Source: Epiperipatus broadwayi (taxonomy: Eukaryota > Onychophora > Udeonychophora > Euonychophora > Peripatidae). From it: a stretch of 64,000 nt of DNA. Made by a program: the position numbers and the translations under genes. The DNA is taken from positions 744,001-808,000 of the forward strand of contig JAQFVV010000183.1 in assembly GCA_028023455.1 (NCBI GenBank). The letters are read 5' to 3'. Below are positions 10,529 to 22,743 of this stretch, piece after piece; the first letter of the stretch is position 1, and each line of letters starts with the position of its first letter. The notes under the pieces were generated by a model, which was given only the letters and a program-made list of their open reading frames with translations, made no database searches and was not told where the DNA came from.

Positions 10529-10762
10529 ATGGATAATCAAATTTGGATTTTACAAGAATGGAAGCGAGTGTCGATGAGAATAATACGTCTAAAAGGTAGA
10601 TTGCAATTTTTATATAATTGTAAAATGAGTCATATTTTCCCAAACTGTTGCAACGTTAAAATAAATAAGGAATGCAATTTGCAAGATACTAAAATACAAG
10701 ATATTAAAATGATTATTTTACGGAATATAATTTGTCAATGCAAATGTTTTTTTTTTGTTTAA
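10529..10762 (+). CDS. PLE-A N-terminal frame
   Basis: 77 codons from an ATG. The product has a word LQFLYNCK followed by PNCC that lines up with LQFLLNCK and PSCC in the PLE-B N-terminal frame at 49238-49564. That independent match argues it is the true N-terminus of the PLE protein. The frame ends at a T10 run (10747-10756), where the main RT frame takes over in another register. A one-base change in that homopolymer would join the two. This may be a real mutation, a sequencing error or slippage; the sequence alone cannot decide. Confidence 0.7.
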   Translation: MDNQIWILQEWKRVSMRIIRLKGRLQFLYNCKMSHIFPNCCNVKINKECNLQDTKIQDIKMIILRNIICQCKCFFFV

Positions 10763-12890
10763 TCAGCGTAAATATTTAAAGTGTTTAAATTATTTTATTA
10801 ATCTTCATGATGTTGATGAATGGTTTAATTATAAAAGTCGATGTCAATATTATTTTAATAACTACTATATAAAAATTTATAAAAAATTTGATCGTAAAAT
10901 TACGTTTCTATATAATAAAAATGTAAATAGGAGAAAAAATAGTAACTATGTCAATTTATCTAACATGGATATTGATTTTCAACAAGAATATATTTTGAAT
11001 TATGGTTCTAAATACGTTGGTGGTATGTGGGTGGATAGTAATTTAGAGTTAAAAGCTGCTGTTGAACATTCTTTTAGTGTAATTAAATGTTCTCCTGAAG
11101 TATCAAAGGAATTAATACAAAAAGTTAACGTTAAGAAATTTAAAAACAGAGCTAATTGCAATTGGAATTCGCATATATTTAGATTTAAAAAGTTTATTCA
11201 TGATAACGATCTTGTTTGTTTAAAAGAAGATAAGGGGTTGAGGTTATGTCTTATGTCAAAACTTGATTACTACGATAAAGTTTTAATTCAAATGGAAAAG
11301 CTTAAATTTAAAAAGGTTGGAAAAATAAACATTGAAAATTTACGTGTAAAGTTTATTGATGATATTTTAAAAAAAGCTAAAAAGAATAAATATATAGATG
11401 CTCATACGTATTATCGTCTTTATCCATCTGCTGCAATTTGTCCTAGAATTTTTTCGAATATTAAACTACATAAACAAGATAAACCTTTAAGATTAATGAT
11501 TGACTTTGGTGGATCATTTTACTATGAAACTTGTAGATTTATAGAAACATTATTAAAAGATGTTCTTGGATTTGGAAAATATACTATTAATTCATCGTTT
11601 GATTTTGTAAAGAAAATTCAAAATATTAATATTAATAATAATGATAGTATTTGTACATTTGATATATGTGAGATGTACGGTTCAATAGATAGATTAAAAT
11701 CTATAAAAATTATATTAGATGCTTTAATGTTAAAAAAAGTTGATGTTAAAAAAGTAAAATTTGTAAATGATGTATTATATTTTATTGATAAAAATATATA
11801 TGCTATGTTTAATGAAAATTATTATAAAATGGATTACGGATGGCCTATGGGACTTCCTGTAGTTTCACAAATATGTAGTTTTGTAGTATCAAGATATGAA
11901 GATATAATTCTTAATAATAATATATATTGCCAAGGTATTAAAATTTATTACAGGTATGTTGATGATGTTTTTGTTTGTGGAAGTTTAGATATTATAAATG
12001 TATTATTCAATGAATTAAATAGTTTAGAAGGTTTAAAATGGAGTAAATCTTTTGAAGAAAAAATATCAATTCAGTATTTAGATATTAAAGTTACCCGTAA
12101 TAAAAATAAATTAGATTATTGTATGGTAATAAAAGATATTGAAAAAAGAGGATATATTCCTTGGTATTCAAATGTGCCAATAGCACATAAATTATCTGGT
12201 TTAAAATCATTTTTATTTAGGAATAATAAATTATGTAAATATAGTTCTGATAAAATAAGTAACATAAATGTATTTATTATGGATTTGTTAAATGTTGGAT
12301 ATGATCATAAATTAATTTATAATATTGTTACTAAGTTTAATAATAATAGAAATATTTTAGATGCTATAGATATTGATAAGATAAAATATACTTGGATATC
12401 AATACCATTTATTTGTAATGAACAAGTGAAATTTATAAAACAGATATATAAAAATATATGTCGAGTTGCATTTTATACTACTCCTAATTTAAATAGATTA
12501 ATAAATAATTCAAAAAATAGGTGTAGTATTTTAAATCAAAGTTGTGCAATATATAAATGGCTATGTGTTTGTGGAAAGGCATATATTGGGGAATCTCGAT
12601 GTACATTGGAGAAAAGATCAAAGGAGCATTTGTTGTTATATAAACGAGTGCAAAAATCAAGACAAGAGAATGTTAGAAATGATGATGTATCACCATCAGT
12701 ATTTTTTGATCATAATGTAACATGTAATTATGGTTTTGATTTTGATTTTAATAAAGTTAAGATTTTGTGTATTGAAAGAAATAATAATAAACGCAAAATT
12801 AAAGAAGCTATGTTAATAAAAAGTGAAAAGCAACAGTTGATAAACAGACAGGCCGCCAATATAAAAATTAATGAATTGTGGGAAAATTGA
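10755..12890 (+). CDS. PLE-A reverse transcriptase with C-terminal GIY-YIG endonuclease
   Basis: The 711-codon frame has Penelope architecture. An N-terminal PLE region contains KEDKGLR (counterpart of the usual ADKG motif) and SNIKLHK (counterpart of LPKIHK). The RT has motif A with D303 in FDICEMYG, a WPMGLPVVSQ segment from residue 363, and the catalytic YVDD at 401-404. A C-terminal GIY-YIG-type nuclease has KWLCVCGKAYIGES at about 601-614, preceded by spaced cysteines. It copies RNA using a nicked target end and the nuclease makes the nick. No ATG begins this frame; the start probably lies in the preceding frame (10529-10762). No internal stop is present. It is probably still, or was until recently, functional. 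Confidence 0.9.
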   Translation: MFNQRKYLKCLNYFINLHDVDEWFNYKSRCQYYFNNYYIKIYKKFDRKITFLYNKNVNRRKNSNYVNLSNMDIDFQQEYILNYGSKYVGGMWVDSNLELKAAVEHSFSVIKCSPEVSKELIQKVNVKKFKNRANCNWNSHIFRFKKFIHDNDLVCLKEDKGLRLCLMSKLDYYDKVLIQMEKLKFKKVGKINIENLRVKFIDDILKKAKKNKYIDAHTYYRLYPSAAICPRIFSNIKLHKQDKPLRLMIDFGGSFYYETCRFIETLLKDVLGFGKYTINSSFDFVKKIQNININNNDSICTFDICEMYGSIDRLKSIKIILDALMLKKVDVKKVKFVNDVLYFIDKNIYAMFNENYYKMDYGWPMGLPVVSQICSFVVSRYEDIILNNNIYCQGIKIYYRYVDDVFVCGSLDIINVLFNELNSLEGLKWSKSFEEKISIQYLDIKVTRNKNKLDYCMVIKDIEKRGYIPWYSNVPIAHKLSGLKSFLFRNNKLCKYSSDKISNINVFIMDLLNVGYDHKLIYNIVTKFNNNRNILDAIDIDKIKYTWISIPFICNEQVKFIKQIYKNICRVAFYTTPNLNRLINNSKNRCSILNQSCAIYKWLCVCGKAYIGESRCTLEKRSKEHLLLYKRVQKSRQENVRNDDVSPSVFFDHNVTCNYGFDFDFNKVKILCIERNNNKRKIKEAMLIKSEKQQLINRQAANIKINELWEN

Positions 12891-13104
12891 TGTATGACGT
12901 ATTACTTTTTGTTTACATTTGTAACGGTTTTTTCTAATACAATTTGAATCTAGTTGACAACGACTACATAGATAGTTGAAAGTACTTCTATTAAATTGGT
13001 ATATATTTGTTTGTTTAAAATATTGTTTTACTGTATTAATTATTGTATTGTTTTGAATAATTATATATATTTTATTATAATTGGAATACAGACATTGATT
13101 AATA
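12389..13104 (+). repeat. PLE-A pseudo-LTR 2
   Basis: Second copy of the 9712-10428 repeat, forming the 3' end of the element. After 13104 the sequence changes to a TA run and a hairpin. Confidence 0.9.
12948..12992 (+). ncRNA. Hammerhead-like fold in pseudo-LTR 2
   Basis: Stem I TAG (12951-12953) with CTA (12988-12990); core TTGACAA 12954-12960 plus an extra C; stem II GACTA 12962-12966 with TAGTT 12973-12977 (one G-U pair); GAAA 12978-12981; stem III from AGTACT; predicted cleavage after T12987. PLEs are known to carry hammerheads in their pLTRs, which supports the reading. The U3/A8 core and extra base are not canonical. Confidence 0.5.
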
Positions 13105-13123
13105 TTTTATATATATATATATT

Positions 13124-13154
13124 GAAACGGAAATCTCCAATCCCTTTCCGTTTC
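13124..13154. other. Perfect 10-bp hairpin downstream of PLE-A
   Basis: Arms GAAACGGAAA (13124-13133) and TTTCCGTTTC (13145-13154) with an 11-nt loop, just after the TA run that follows the element. Function unknown. Confidence 0.7.
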
Positions 13155-13990
13155 ACCATCAACCTAATGACCTACTCGTCTAAACTAATTTCGAACCTAT
13201 TTTTAATGTAAAAATGTAATATATAAGTCGAGCGGGAAAACTTTGCTACAATGGCCGCTTGAATGGCATCATCCATTTACATACGAAAACACGCTATAAT
13301 TAGACAGGTTTGATACAATTATAGCGGAGAAATGCTCATAATTTATTATAAAATGTTTTATTAATTTTCAGTCAATTCTTAATTATATTCGCTATTATAT
13401 TCGTATGTGGATGGATAAGTTAAACATTGGAATGATATATATATATATATTTAAGTTTAAATAAAGATACTGTAAAACATTTTCTTTAAATTATATTTAA
13501 CGGTTTTCTGATTTAATGTTTTACATATATAATTGAAACTAAAGTATTTTCTTTAAATTTGCTTTTTTTTTTAATAAACAAATAATATGTAAGAACAAAT
13601 ATGTTAAAAGTTATTTATTTCAGTAAAATAAAAATCATCCATTTGTAATTAAAAATGAGAATTTTGTGTAAACAAGAGATCAATTAGTGACTGCACCCCG
13701 GGTAAAAAGTAAAATCTGTTTTCTGATTGATTTTTGTTTGCAACAAAAGACTTTTTCATTAAATCAGAATACCGTTCCTTCTGCTAAGTAATAACACCTG
13801 AAAAGGAATTTAATTAATGAAAATGAATCAAATTATATAGTTTATATATTTTGATACATTTTTTTAAGGAAATTAAATATAACACCTCGGAGATTTTATC
13901 AGTTGTTGTAGAAATTGAATTATATTATTTTGCTTTAATTAAAAGTCAATTGGTCCCGAGGCTTACGAAATTCCAGAAAGGTGTTAAAGT
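13155..13990. other. No gene seen
   Basis: AT-rich spacer. An interrupted inverted repeat is visible around 13270-13420 (ATCCATTTACATACGAA against TTCGTATGTGGATGGAT), so part may be a small MITE. Confidence 0.45.
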
Positions 13991-14000
13991 TTAGTAGAAG

Positions 14001-14330
14001 GATATAAATAGGCCTTATTTTAAGCGGGAAGGAGAATCCATCTTACTTTTGAAGAGAGTCAACAGGAGAAGTTTTATTATTGTTCAACCTTAACATGTCT
14101 GGCTAAAGTCAGGCAAAATTTTGCTGCTTTCCCGTGATGGAACGCCTAGTTCAATCCATCAAAATGCCGAAGCAACAACCACACCAAATAAAAGATGTCA
14201 TAAGCCGCTAAAAGAACTTGCCTTCGTTCCAACACCATTTTAAATCATCTCGCGACTGAATAAGAACATGCCATAAGCCGCCAAAGAACTCACCTTCGTT
14301 CCAGCTCGAATATCTCCAGTTCAGCTATAG
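14001..14330 (+). promoter_or_regulatory. TATA-like box with a 73-bp imperfect direct repeat
   Basis: GATATAAATAGG at about 14001-14012 is followed by less AT-rich sequence. A block with CATAAGCCGC and CCTTCGTTCCA occurs at 14199 and again 73 bp on at 14272. This resembles an LTR or retroelement leader. No coding frame follows within 3 kb, so it may be a solo LTR or fragment. Confidence 0.3.
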
Positions 14331-15052
14331 GAGAACTGTTTTAATATTATTTAAAATCGCAGAGCTCTGTGTGAATTTCAACAACAATCATTATTTCTTC
14401 AAAATCAGGTTAGCTAACCATATTATTGTAATTTCTTTCTAAATTATTTTCCAAATAATATTGTAAATTCTCTAAAATGAAATACTTTTGCAAACTTCTT
14501 TATTAATTCAATATTGTAAACTCTGTCTAAATCGATTTGAAATCTATAAATGAAATATTTTTGCTAAATTTCTTTGTTAATTAATATTTTGCTATATAAT
14601 TTAATCACTGCAGTTATATTTTGCTTTTCTTTTGCTTATTTTATTTATTATTAGTTATGCCTATGTTTCGAAACGGCGTGCATTTAATTATTAAAATGTT
14701 TTTAAAGATATGAATTTAAAATCTCCGTATTATTATTTATATAGCGTCATTTCGTGCGCTGTTTCGAAACCCAAATTCATATTTTGTCATTTAATAAATT
14801 AATTAATATAAATATAAAATGTGGCTTTTCAACCTTTATTTTGTTACTAAAGATTAAACTAGCCTGGAGTGCAATCATAAGTATATTTTTTTTAGTTAAG
14901 TATTCGTAAGTCCCCTATTAAATATACTTTTCCCCCTTTTAAAAGTTGAGTAGTTATAGATAACTAAAGAGATTGAACGGGATAAAGTAAAGTTTGTATC
15001 TATATATTCCTGTCAGTAGCATATCGTATTTCTCATGCTACAGAAGAGTTGG
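14331..15052. other. No gene seen
   Basis: AT-rich sequence containing partly repeated words (CTAAATTTCTTT, TTTTGC). Nothing coding. Confidence 0.4.
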
Positions 15053-15443
15053 CTCTTTTGATCAAGCTGATGAACTGGTGTTCATTTAATATATGATATT
15101 TAATTTATAATATCCTTCGGCTTGGCGGATGTGAAACTTATTTAGATTTCCTCGTTGTGCTGTTTTTTTTATACATATATAAGATGGAGCCACGGCGTTG
15201 CCAGCACATCTTCTCTTATGGGTAGTGCAGTAGCGAAGTCTGAGCTACGGGCCAGATTAGCACGTAAGTCCCCCGCCTCTGAACCAAATAAAGGTTCCCC
15301 ATTAGCAGCATGACGACCGGTTCTTGGGTAAACCGTTGTTTGTCACAAAAACCCTAAAACTATTCTTCCATCCGCAGAGCCACTTTATTATTATACTTTA
15401 CTTGTGCCTAGCGTATTAGTAAAATCGTTATAGCCAACTCTTC
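15053..15443. repeat. Inverted-repeat-bounded block (possible MITE)
   Basis: A perfect 12-bp inverted pair, GAAGAGTTGGCT at 15053-15064 and AGCCAACTCTTC at 15432-15443, encloses a block that is less AT-rich than its flanks (15190-15380). No ORF lies inside. Short TIRs suggest a non-autonomous DNA element, but no clear target duplication is visible. Confidence 0.4.
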
Positions 15444-15955
15444 CCTCCCTAATATGCAGTCTTCGGCGTTGATCCAAAGCATTCTTGAAAACCCGTTCGA
15501 TCTAAAGCTATCTGGGACGCTTTAAAAGCCCATAGTTAAAATAAATTTATTATAATTAAGATGTATTAAGTTTCACTCCAGACTTGGTTTGATTTTACGT
15601 AAAAGAGCCACTCGAACTGATTATAAAAGGACATAACAAATAAGTTAATGTAGTGATTAGTTGTATAGCAGGATATTTGGCTCCATTGAATCATAGCCAC
15701 AAACCTATTTTGCCAACAACAATTGTCAATAAATATATTTTAATTCATCATATATCAGTTTCTGTCTCATTATTAAATCAATCCAATTCACTAATTGCCC
15801 ATAAGTATTCATTAGTAAAGCCCCTATTATTTAAATATGTTAGATTTTATCTGTGGAATGTCTAGTATTTAAGTTGTTTATATATATGTTTAAGTCCATG
15901 AGTCTTATTGTTTTCTCCGATTTGCTAGTGGGCCGGATGAAGAATTAAATCTCAT
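15444..15955. other. No gene seen
   Basis: AT-rich. A 70-codon frame at 15653-15865 has no recognisable motif. Confidence 0.4.
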
Positions 15956-15959
15956 GTGC

Positions 15960-16125
15960 TACCATTGTTATGTTATCCATTGGGTGTTAGATCTGGTGCT
16001 TGGAGAGTGGGTTCGAATCCAGGCTGGTCCCTGACCTAAATCTCAGGCTTGACTGGGTTTGAAGTACATTTTGTGAGTTCCAGCTCGTGTTAGATGGATA
16101 AGCATGTTTTGACTGGCACAATATA
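15960..16125 (+). repeat. SINE family T2, plus copy
   Basis: Contains a perfect Pol III B-box word GGTTCGAATCC at about 16010-16020. It then continues through CCTGACCTAAATCTC, GGGTTTGAAGTAC and GTTAGATGGATAA to CATGTTTTGACTGG, before a TA run. A second copy lies inverted at 19655-19800, which defines the family. Confidence 0.75.
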
Positions 16126-16980
16126 TATATATTATAGATCTAGTTGTAATATAAAATTATGTTAGTTTATTAGCTATTAATGTCTTTTAGTTTCACATTT
16201 CTTGTTTGCACAAATCTGATAGGTAAGAGGTTGGCCTTTTACCCATGCTGCTTTATTCAGACTTTATGTTTGTCTCACAGAGGAGATTGATAAAATAATT
16301 TAGTGTTTGACTATAGTGATATCTCATATGATTATATTTGTATATTGATTATGATAATAAACAATGTCCATTTTGGATTAGATGCCAGTATATAAATAAT
16401 CTCCAAAAAATAATTGAAAAATTTTTAAAATAAATTGAAAGGTATTATATACAAATGCAGTATCATTTATTAAAAAAATTAAAAGTAAACATTTTGAAAT
16501 ATAACTGAAGTATTTCATATGTAAGTATGAATCCATGAACCCCTTTTTTAATCTGATCTTTTTAAAAAATATATTATTATTTAATATTACCTTGCTTTAA
16601 CATTTTAATTTTATCTTTTCATGGTGTATAGTGTTTATATATGTGTGTGTGCATGCACATGTAAGTTTTATAAAGATTTATTTAACAATATAAAAAAAAT
16701 TTACTTATCATTGATAAATATGTTTATTTTAAGAATTTTTTAACTTTTTCTCATATGTTATACACATAAATTTACATATAAATGTAAGCTTTTGTTTATT
16801 GAAAATATATGCACACTCATGGAATCTGAAAGATTTACATGATATGAATATTTATGTAAGGAAGTTTTACTCTTAAACTTATCTGAAACATTTAAAGTGT
16901 TGGTTTTGTTATAGAATAGAAGCTTTTTTTTTATTAAAAATAAATAATTTATTAAACAAGAAAAAATTGTCACAATTGTT
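16126..16980. other. No gene seen
   Basis: AT-rich spacer with an AT-hook-like composition. The minus frame at 16758-16973 shows no motif. Confidence 0.4.
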
Positions 16981-16984
16981 AAAT

Positions 16985-17840
16985 TAAATCTACATGACTT
17001 TGAAATAAACTGTCTTTTGCTTCAAAGAAACTACTCTGGTTCTAGTCTCAAACAAGCTCTTTCCTTGTAATTTTGAGATACGCTTTGAAAAATTGTTTAT
17101 AAAAAAAGTACCTTATTCCTTGTGTTCTGAAATAAATTTGAAGGTGTGAGCATTTTGTCTCTGTCTTTAATTTTTTTTATTACTCCAATGTAGGCATTTG
17201 GGGCACTGAGGGTGTTTTGTTCAAAGATAAATTGGCATCTACTTCTTTTAAAATATCGATAATAAATCTATCATTATCTGGAGCTTATCCATTCTTCATA
17301 AATTTAATTGCATGACTCACGTCTCATTTAAAATCTTGGGTAATTCAGAATGTATAATAGTTGTAAGATGTACTTTTCCTTGTTCTTTATTGCAATATTA
17401 CTCTTGATAGAACTCTTTTACACATTTCATGAGTATCATCTCTCTTCTGGGTAATAGTTTCATCTTTTTTTGTTATTACAGAAATAAGTTTTCTACCAAT
17501 ATCAAGATGTTATTTTATATGCTTGAAATTTTTATTGTCTTCTACAACTTTCCTTGCTAGTTCACAAGTATACTTTCTTACATTATTATCAACTTTTTAT
17601 CACACCATTTTACAAAATTTGAAATATTCAATCCTTCTTAATGCATTATGTTTATATTCATTATTTTCTTGATACATTGCCTTGTCTTAATAAAAATTTT
17701 ACTGGTCAATTGCTGCTATTTTGTACCAGCTATCTTTGTTGGAGTTTTAAAAGTGTATCAGTCATCTTCCTATTGATTTCATTCAAATCTGAACCCTGTT
17801 CAAAATCTGTTAATATTTGAAAACGATTTGCAAGTCTAAT
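16985..17840 (-). pseudogene. Decayed LINE (non-LTR retrotransposon) fragment
   Basis: On the minus strand, frames broken by stops spell the classical linker between endonuclease and RT of APE-type LINEs. At about 17520-17430 there is a segment with TKKDETIT followed by QKRDD, and at about 17300-17240 SHAIKFMKNG, a stop, then APDNDRFIIDILKE. The latter equals the conserved MKNGKAPGxDGIxxxLLK region. Further on (17090-16990) KRIS...FETRTR resembles the following RT segment. Several stops and shifts make this a dead copy. The clade cannot be set from this much. Confidence 0.7.
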
Positions 17841-18104
17841 TTAAATTCAGTGGAATGTTTATGAAGATTAGTAATATCAACTAAATGTAAATATTGTTCT
17901 TCTTAAGAATTTTTGCCTCTCTAGTTTAGCATTAACATGTATCTTACATCTCACTTATGGAGTATTACATATTTTCTGTTAGTCATTATTTTTAATTAAA
18001 ACAATTATTTTAAGCAAATATATTCTGTGTTTTCAGTTTTTGAATATATAAAATATTTGCATTAACTTATTTTTAAGTTGATTTTAAAATGTGTATTTAT
18101 TTTT

Positions 18105-18356
<252 letters not shown>

Positions 18357-18364
18357 TTATTATT

Positions 18365-18855
18365 TACATAGTACTCTCAACTTTACATGAATGTAATAAC
18401 TTATTATAAACATATATCTATAAATTTTATCAAAAGTGTAAATAATTTATAATTACTGTTAGATAAAAAAAGTGTAATTGCTTTTTATGATAATATTTTT
18501 AACTTCTCAAAAAATTAAAGTGTTAAAGATGTTTATATATTTTTAAATGAAGAAAAGAGGAGTTAATTATTGATAAAAATTAATAAAAAACACTCATTTC
18601 AAAACATGTTTTTGTGAGTTTCTTTAACTATTTTATATAAATTAAAAAAAAAAATTAAGTTCTCTATTAATTATTTCTAAACCTTCATCCATTTCAAAAG
18701 CATTAGTATTATTTAGTTTATTTTATTTACATCATTGTTTGATATTTTTTGCCATTATTTATCATTTGACAATTAGTCTTATTAATTTTTATTTATGGAA
18801 TAAGATATTTACATTTAATTTTTAAATTGAAAATAAAAGTAAAACATATTCATTT
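18365..18855. other. No gene seen
   Basis: Very AT-rich spacer. Confidence 0.5.
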
Positions 18856-18857
18856 TT

Positions 18858-18957
18858 TCTCATGTGTCATAGCATCAGCCGGGAAGCAAACCCGCTAACC
18901 CGGGACAATTGCTTGTAAAGCAGCTGTCTCTGACCTCTCGACCACCAATGCTTGACG
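18858..18957 (-). repeat. tRNA-derived SINE family T1 copy
   Basis: On the minus strand: A box TGGTCGAGAGG, B-box-like GGGTTTGCTTCCC, then GGCTGATGCTATGAC and a short A-rich tail. The same layout recurs at 47163-47262, 49874-49985 and 63950-64000. It is a SINE rather than a tRNA gene because the tail and the repeats are shared. Confidence 0.8.
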
Positions 18958-19654
18958 AAAATATTCATTTGTTACAAACGCATTGCAAGTTTTTCCTTTT
19001 AAATAATAGAGAAATATCTTTAAAGAACGGTACTCATTTATTTAAGTTAAAAATATATCTTAAATGCATTTAAAAACTAATAAAAATCTCATTATTTAAG
19101 CAATTAAAGAATTATTTTACTCAACAAAAAATTAAAAGTTTTTGGTCATTATTTTTATATAAAATTATCACAATAAATGCTAACTTGTCATCATAAAAGT
19201 TTGACAAATGGTGCTATCTATAACTTTTTTCTTTTTCTTTCCCTCTCCCAATGTATATGATTCCTTAGTTTTTATCAATGACTCTCTCATATCAACTCAC
19301 CCATGTAACATCCATATACCAGTGCAGTATGCATGAATTTGGTAACAACCTTCACTATCTAGATGATATATGTATCTATAATAAAGTATAACAATATATC
19401 TTATAAATAACTATATTAAAACTCAGAAGTACTAACTTTTATACTTTATTATTTTATTACAATCGTTATTTCATTTCAGCTATTTTTGAGTGAAAAGAAA
19501 GTTAGCAAACAAACTGAAATACTAAATTTCATCACAGTTAATTGTAAGATATATTATTACCATTATACATTATTTTATTAGAATAATTATTCCATAATAG
19601 ATATTTTATTATATATATGTAATAAAGTAATTCACAACATGAATATATATATAT
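18958..19654. other. No gene seen
   Basis: AT-rich spacer. Confidence 0.45.
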
Positions 19655-19800
19655 TGTACTGGTCAAAACATGTTTATCCATCTAACATGAGCTGAAACTC
19701 ACAAAACGTACTTCAAACCCAGTCAAGCCCGAGATTTAGGTCAGGGACCAGCTGAATTCGAACCCACTCTCTAAGCCTCAGATTTGCCCATACATAAATG
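19655..19800 (-). repeat. SINE family T2, minus copy
   Basis: Reverse complement of the 15960-16125 element, including the B-box word GGTTCGAATTC (one change) and the GTTAGATGGATAA block. It ends at a TA run, as the plus copy does. Confidence 0.75.
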
Positions 19801-22654
19801 TTTCGGTCGAAAGGATGGGGGATTCATTCCATCTTTTCTAAAAAACTATATCTTTTTATTACTTTTAAAAAAAAAAACAACAACTATATCTTGTGTGCGG
19901 AAAAGTGAGAGTATTCATTTATAATTTATCTTTAAAATGCATGTGCATTGGCTTAATCGCTAATATCACTATTACAGTATAAAAACAGCACTATATAAAA
20001 TAATATCTCATTAAAAAAATTGAAGAAAAAAAAAGGAAAAGGGGAAAAAAAAGTTTTTTCCTCCATCTTAAAAATAAGTAACTAAGGTTCTTTTATTTCT
20101 TGTTGTTATATATTTTTTAAAAAGTTGGATAAAAAATCATAAAATATTATTATTTACAAAGAGAAAAAATAATGAATTTTAATTCTGCATCTATATATTG
20201 GATAATTATAAGCTTCATGTTTAAAATAATGGAATAACTTAATCGTTTTCTACTGGGCAAGTTTACAGTCAATAATTCTCAATAATCTCGTGGAAGTTAA
20301 TAGATTGAGGAAATAATTGGAGATGAATAAAATGTGCATATTAAAATAATATCAACAAATATACTCACTGGAAGAGAACGATAATTGTACGAGGTTAGAA
20401 ATAAATTCCAATGATAAACAAAAGGAAATAGGTAAACACAGTAAATACTCAGCAAGGACAAATAAAAGAAAGGTAAATCTCTGGGAAACAGCTATGTATA
20501 TATTTTTAGAAGTCAATGGAACTAAATTAATAATAGCTGAAAAGTGTTCATTGCCACTAAGAATACATATAAAATTCTGATTGCAATAAGTGATGGGAGA
20601 AGTAATTAAATCTGGCCATACCAGCGGAAATGTTATTTTCTATAGAGTTTTAACAGAAAAATATTAAATAATATATATATATATATGATTAAAATCATAA
20701 GCATGCTGTATAGTATAGATGGAAATATCTGACATCTAGAATGTAAGGCAAGCCATAAATAATCTTTTATTACTAAACAAAGAACAAAAGGAATGATTAC
20801 TGTTGAATAAGAAGTGTCCTTCCTCAGAGAAAGAAGAAAAAATAAAAGTCATAATCAGTTTATGCAGTGTCGAACAATCAGAACCCTAAACAAATTTAAA
20901 GTTATTATTTTTTTAAGCTGGTAGTTTAAAAAGAAAACGTGTTCCTAATGTTTGTATTTATATGTCTTAAGCTATGAATTGCTAATACAATAAGGGAGGA
21001 GGACTAAATCATTGGATAGTTAGAATTAATAAGTGAATTAATTCAATTGTTTATATCAGTAGTTATTTAAAAATTATGTTGTTATTAAATATTTTTATTG
21101 ATTTGAATGAACAAATAGGATCAATACCCTAGAATCAAATGTGTGTATATATATATATATATATATAAGAGGGCAAGGTGTGTTTACATGTACTAATTGA
21201 TAAACAGAAAAAGAATATTTTCTTATGGAAAATATACAGATATTAATTTTGTTTTCTTGTAAACATCCAGAATTATAATAATCTTTTCTCAATTGTTTTA
21301 TATTGTTACTTAATCACCAGGTATACAACTTTATTACAATTATTATTTTGAAGTTTGAAATAAAAGACCATGAATTGAGAAAAAAGGGAGAATGATTGTT
21401 TAATAAAAAACTGGATGTGTGATATACAAGCATATACATGGGGGTAAATATCCCAACATATTATGGGAGATTATTAATTTTGTTTCATTATAAACACTCC
21501 GAATATTAATTTTCCATTGTTTTATTATTATTATAGTATGTTTGTATACAACTTTATTATAACAGTTATTTTAAATTACTTGTTAATGGGAATGTTTATT
21601 ATAATGATTTGTAAATAATGTTATTAAAATTATTGTTTTGAAAGTTTACTTAAGTTCTAAATGTTGCATTTCTTTTCTGGGCTCATTTTCACAACATCAC
21701 ATGAACTCAAAATGTACAGGTGAAATTAAAATGAAAAACCAATTCAGTTTAGAGCAATCTAACAGTTTACTAAGCACACATCTCTTAATAGAGATGTTTA
21801 CTTGCTACATGATGCCTTGATCCCATAGGTCATTGATGACATTGCCATTTATTAAGATGTGTTTAGTAATATAAAATTAAATGATAAATTAATTATTAGT
21901 GAAAATATTGGTGTTAATTACAGTTTAGTTAACAATATTATTTTAATAATAATTATTAAAGAACATAAATATAAAGCTTGATTATAGATTTAAATTATAA
22001 GCCTTTCTTAATTTGTGCACTACCCATGGAAATCCATACAATCCCTTTGGATATTCCATAGGTAGAAAGAAGAATTAATAAAATCAATGATTATCCTGAG
22101 ATTTCCTTATTGTAAAGTTATTCTTATGATTATTGCCAATCTTAATTATCAAAAATAATAGGAATCAAAGTTTATCAGTAATTATATAACAGATTAATTT
22201 AAGGAGTGATTGAATTAAAACTTAATAGTTTTATAGATATGATATATTGGATATTACTGTTAGCCATGAGTGTATATAGATACTTAATAAGGAGGAGTAT
22301 CTGGGTATTCTCATGCCATTGAACAGATATTTTGTATTTGTTTAATGTTAAGAGAATGTAATCTGTTTATAGGTAAACAAATCTCACATTGATTATATTT
22401 AAAATAATTCTTATTTTAGAAATGTTTAATCATGTAAAAATAAATTGGGATAAATAATATACTTATCTATATTCGATTATTATAGTTAAAGAAAATGGTT
22501 GGGAAATAGTAAGTCTGTTAATAGTACGTCTGCTTAGGGTCGTACCACCACAGGCCACAGTATATAAACCCTATATGGAGGTCTTGAAATGTACAGGGGA
22601 TATATCATTAAGGTTATAGATTACATTTTTTGATTTTAAGATGTAGACTGATTT
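19801..22654. other. No gene seen
   Basis: AT-rich sequence with small TA tracts (20673, 21145). Short frames at 21095-21292 and 21638-21820 show no motif. No repeat shared with the rest of the window was noticed. Confidence 0.4.
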
Positions 22655-22664
22655 ACTGAAGTGT

Positions 22665-22701
<37 letters not shown>

Positions 22702-22708
22702 TTCAGTA

Positions 22709-22740
<32 letters not shown>
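22655..22740. repeat. Palindrome around a (TA)n tract
   Basis: ACTGAAGTGTACA at 22655-22667 and its exact complement TGTACACTTCAGT at 22695-22707 flank 27 bp of TA. A second TA run follows at 22712-22740. It could extrude a cruciform. Confidence 0.85.

Positions 22741-22743
<3 letters not shown>

Larger units (their letters stand above)
9712..13104 (+). mobile_element. Nearly intact Penelope-like element (PLE-A) with pseudo-LTRs
   Basis: A partial copy of the 3' third (9712-10428) sits directly upstream of a long copy whose own 3' end is at 13104. This gives the tandem pseudo-LTR layout known for Penelope. The two repeats differ by about one T-run indel and one substitution over 716 bp, apart from their ends. 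Between them lies a 711-codon RT plus GIY-YIG frame. Such near-identity implies recent insertion or conversion. The only visible lesion is a one-base frame offset at a T10 run (10747-10756) between the N-terminal frame and the main frame. Confidence 0.9.

Noticed and set aside
15060-15110. CTGATGA after GATCAAG as another hammerhead
   Set aside because: No GAAA and no stem II or stem III pairing follow.
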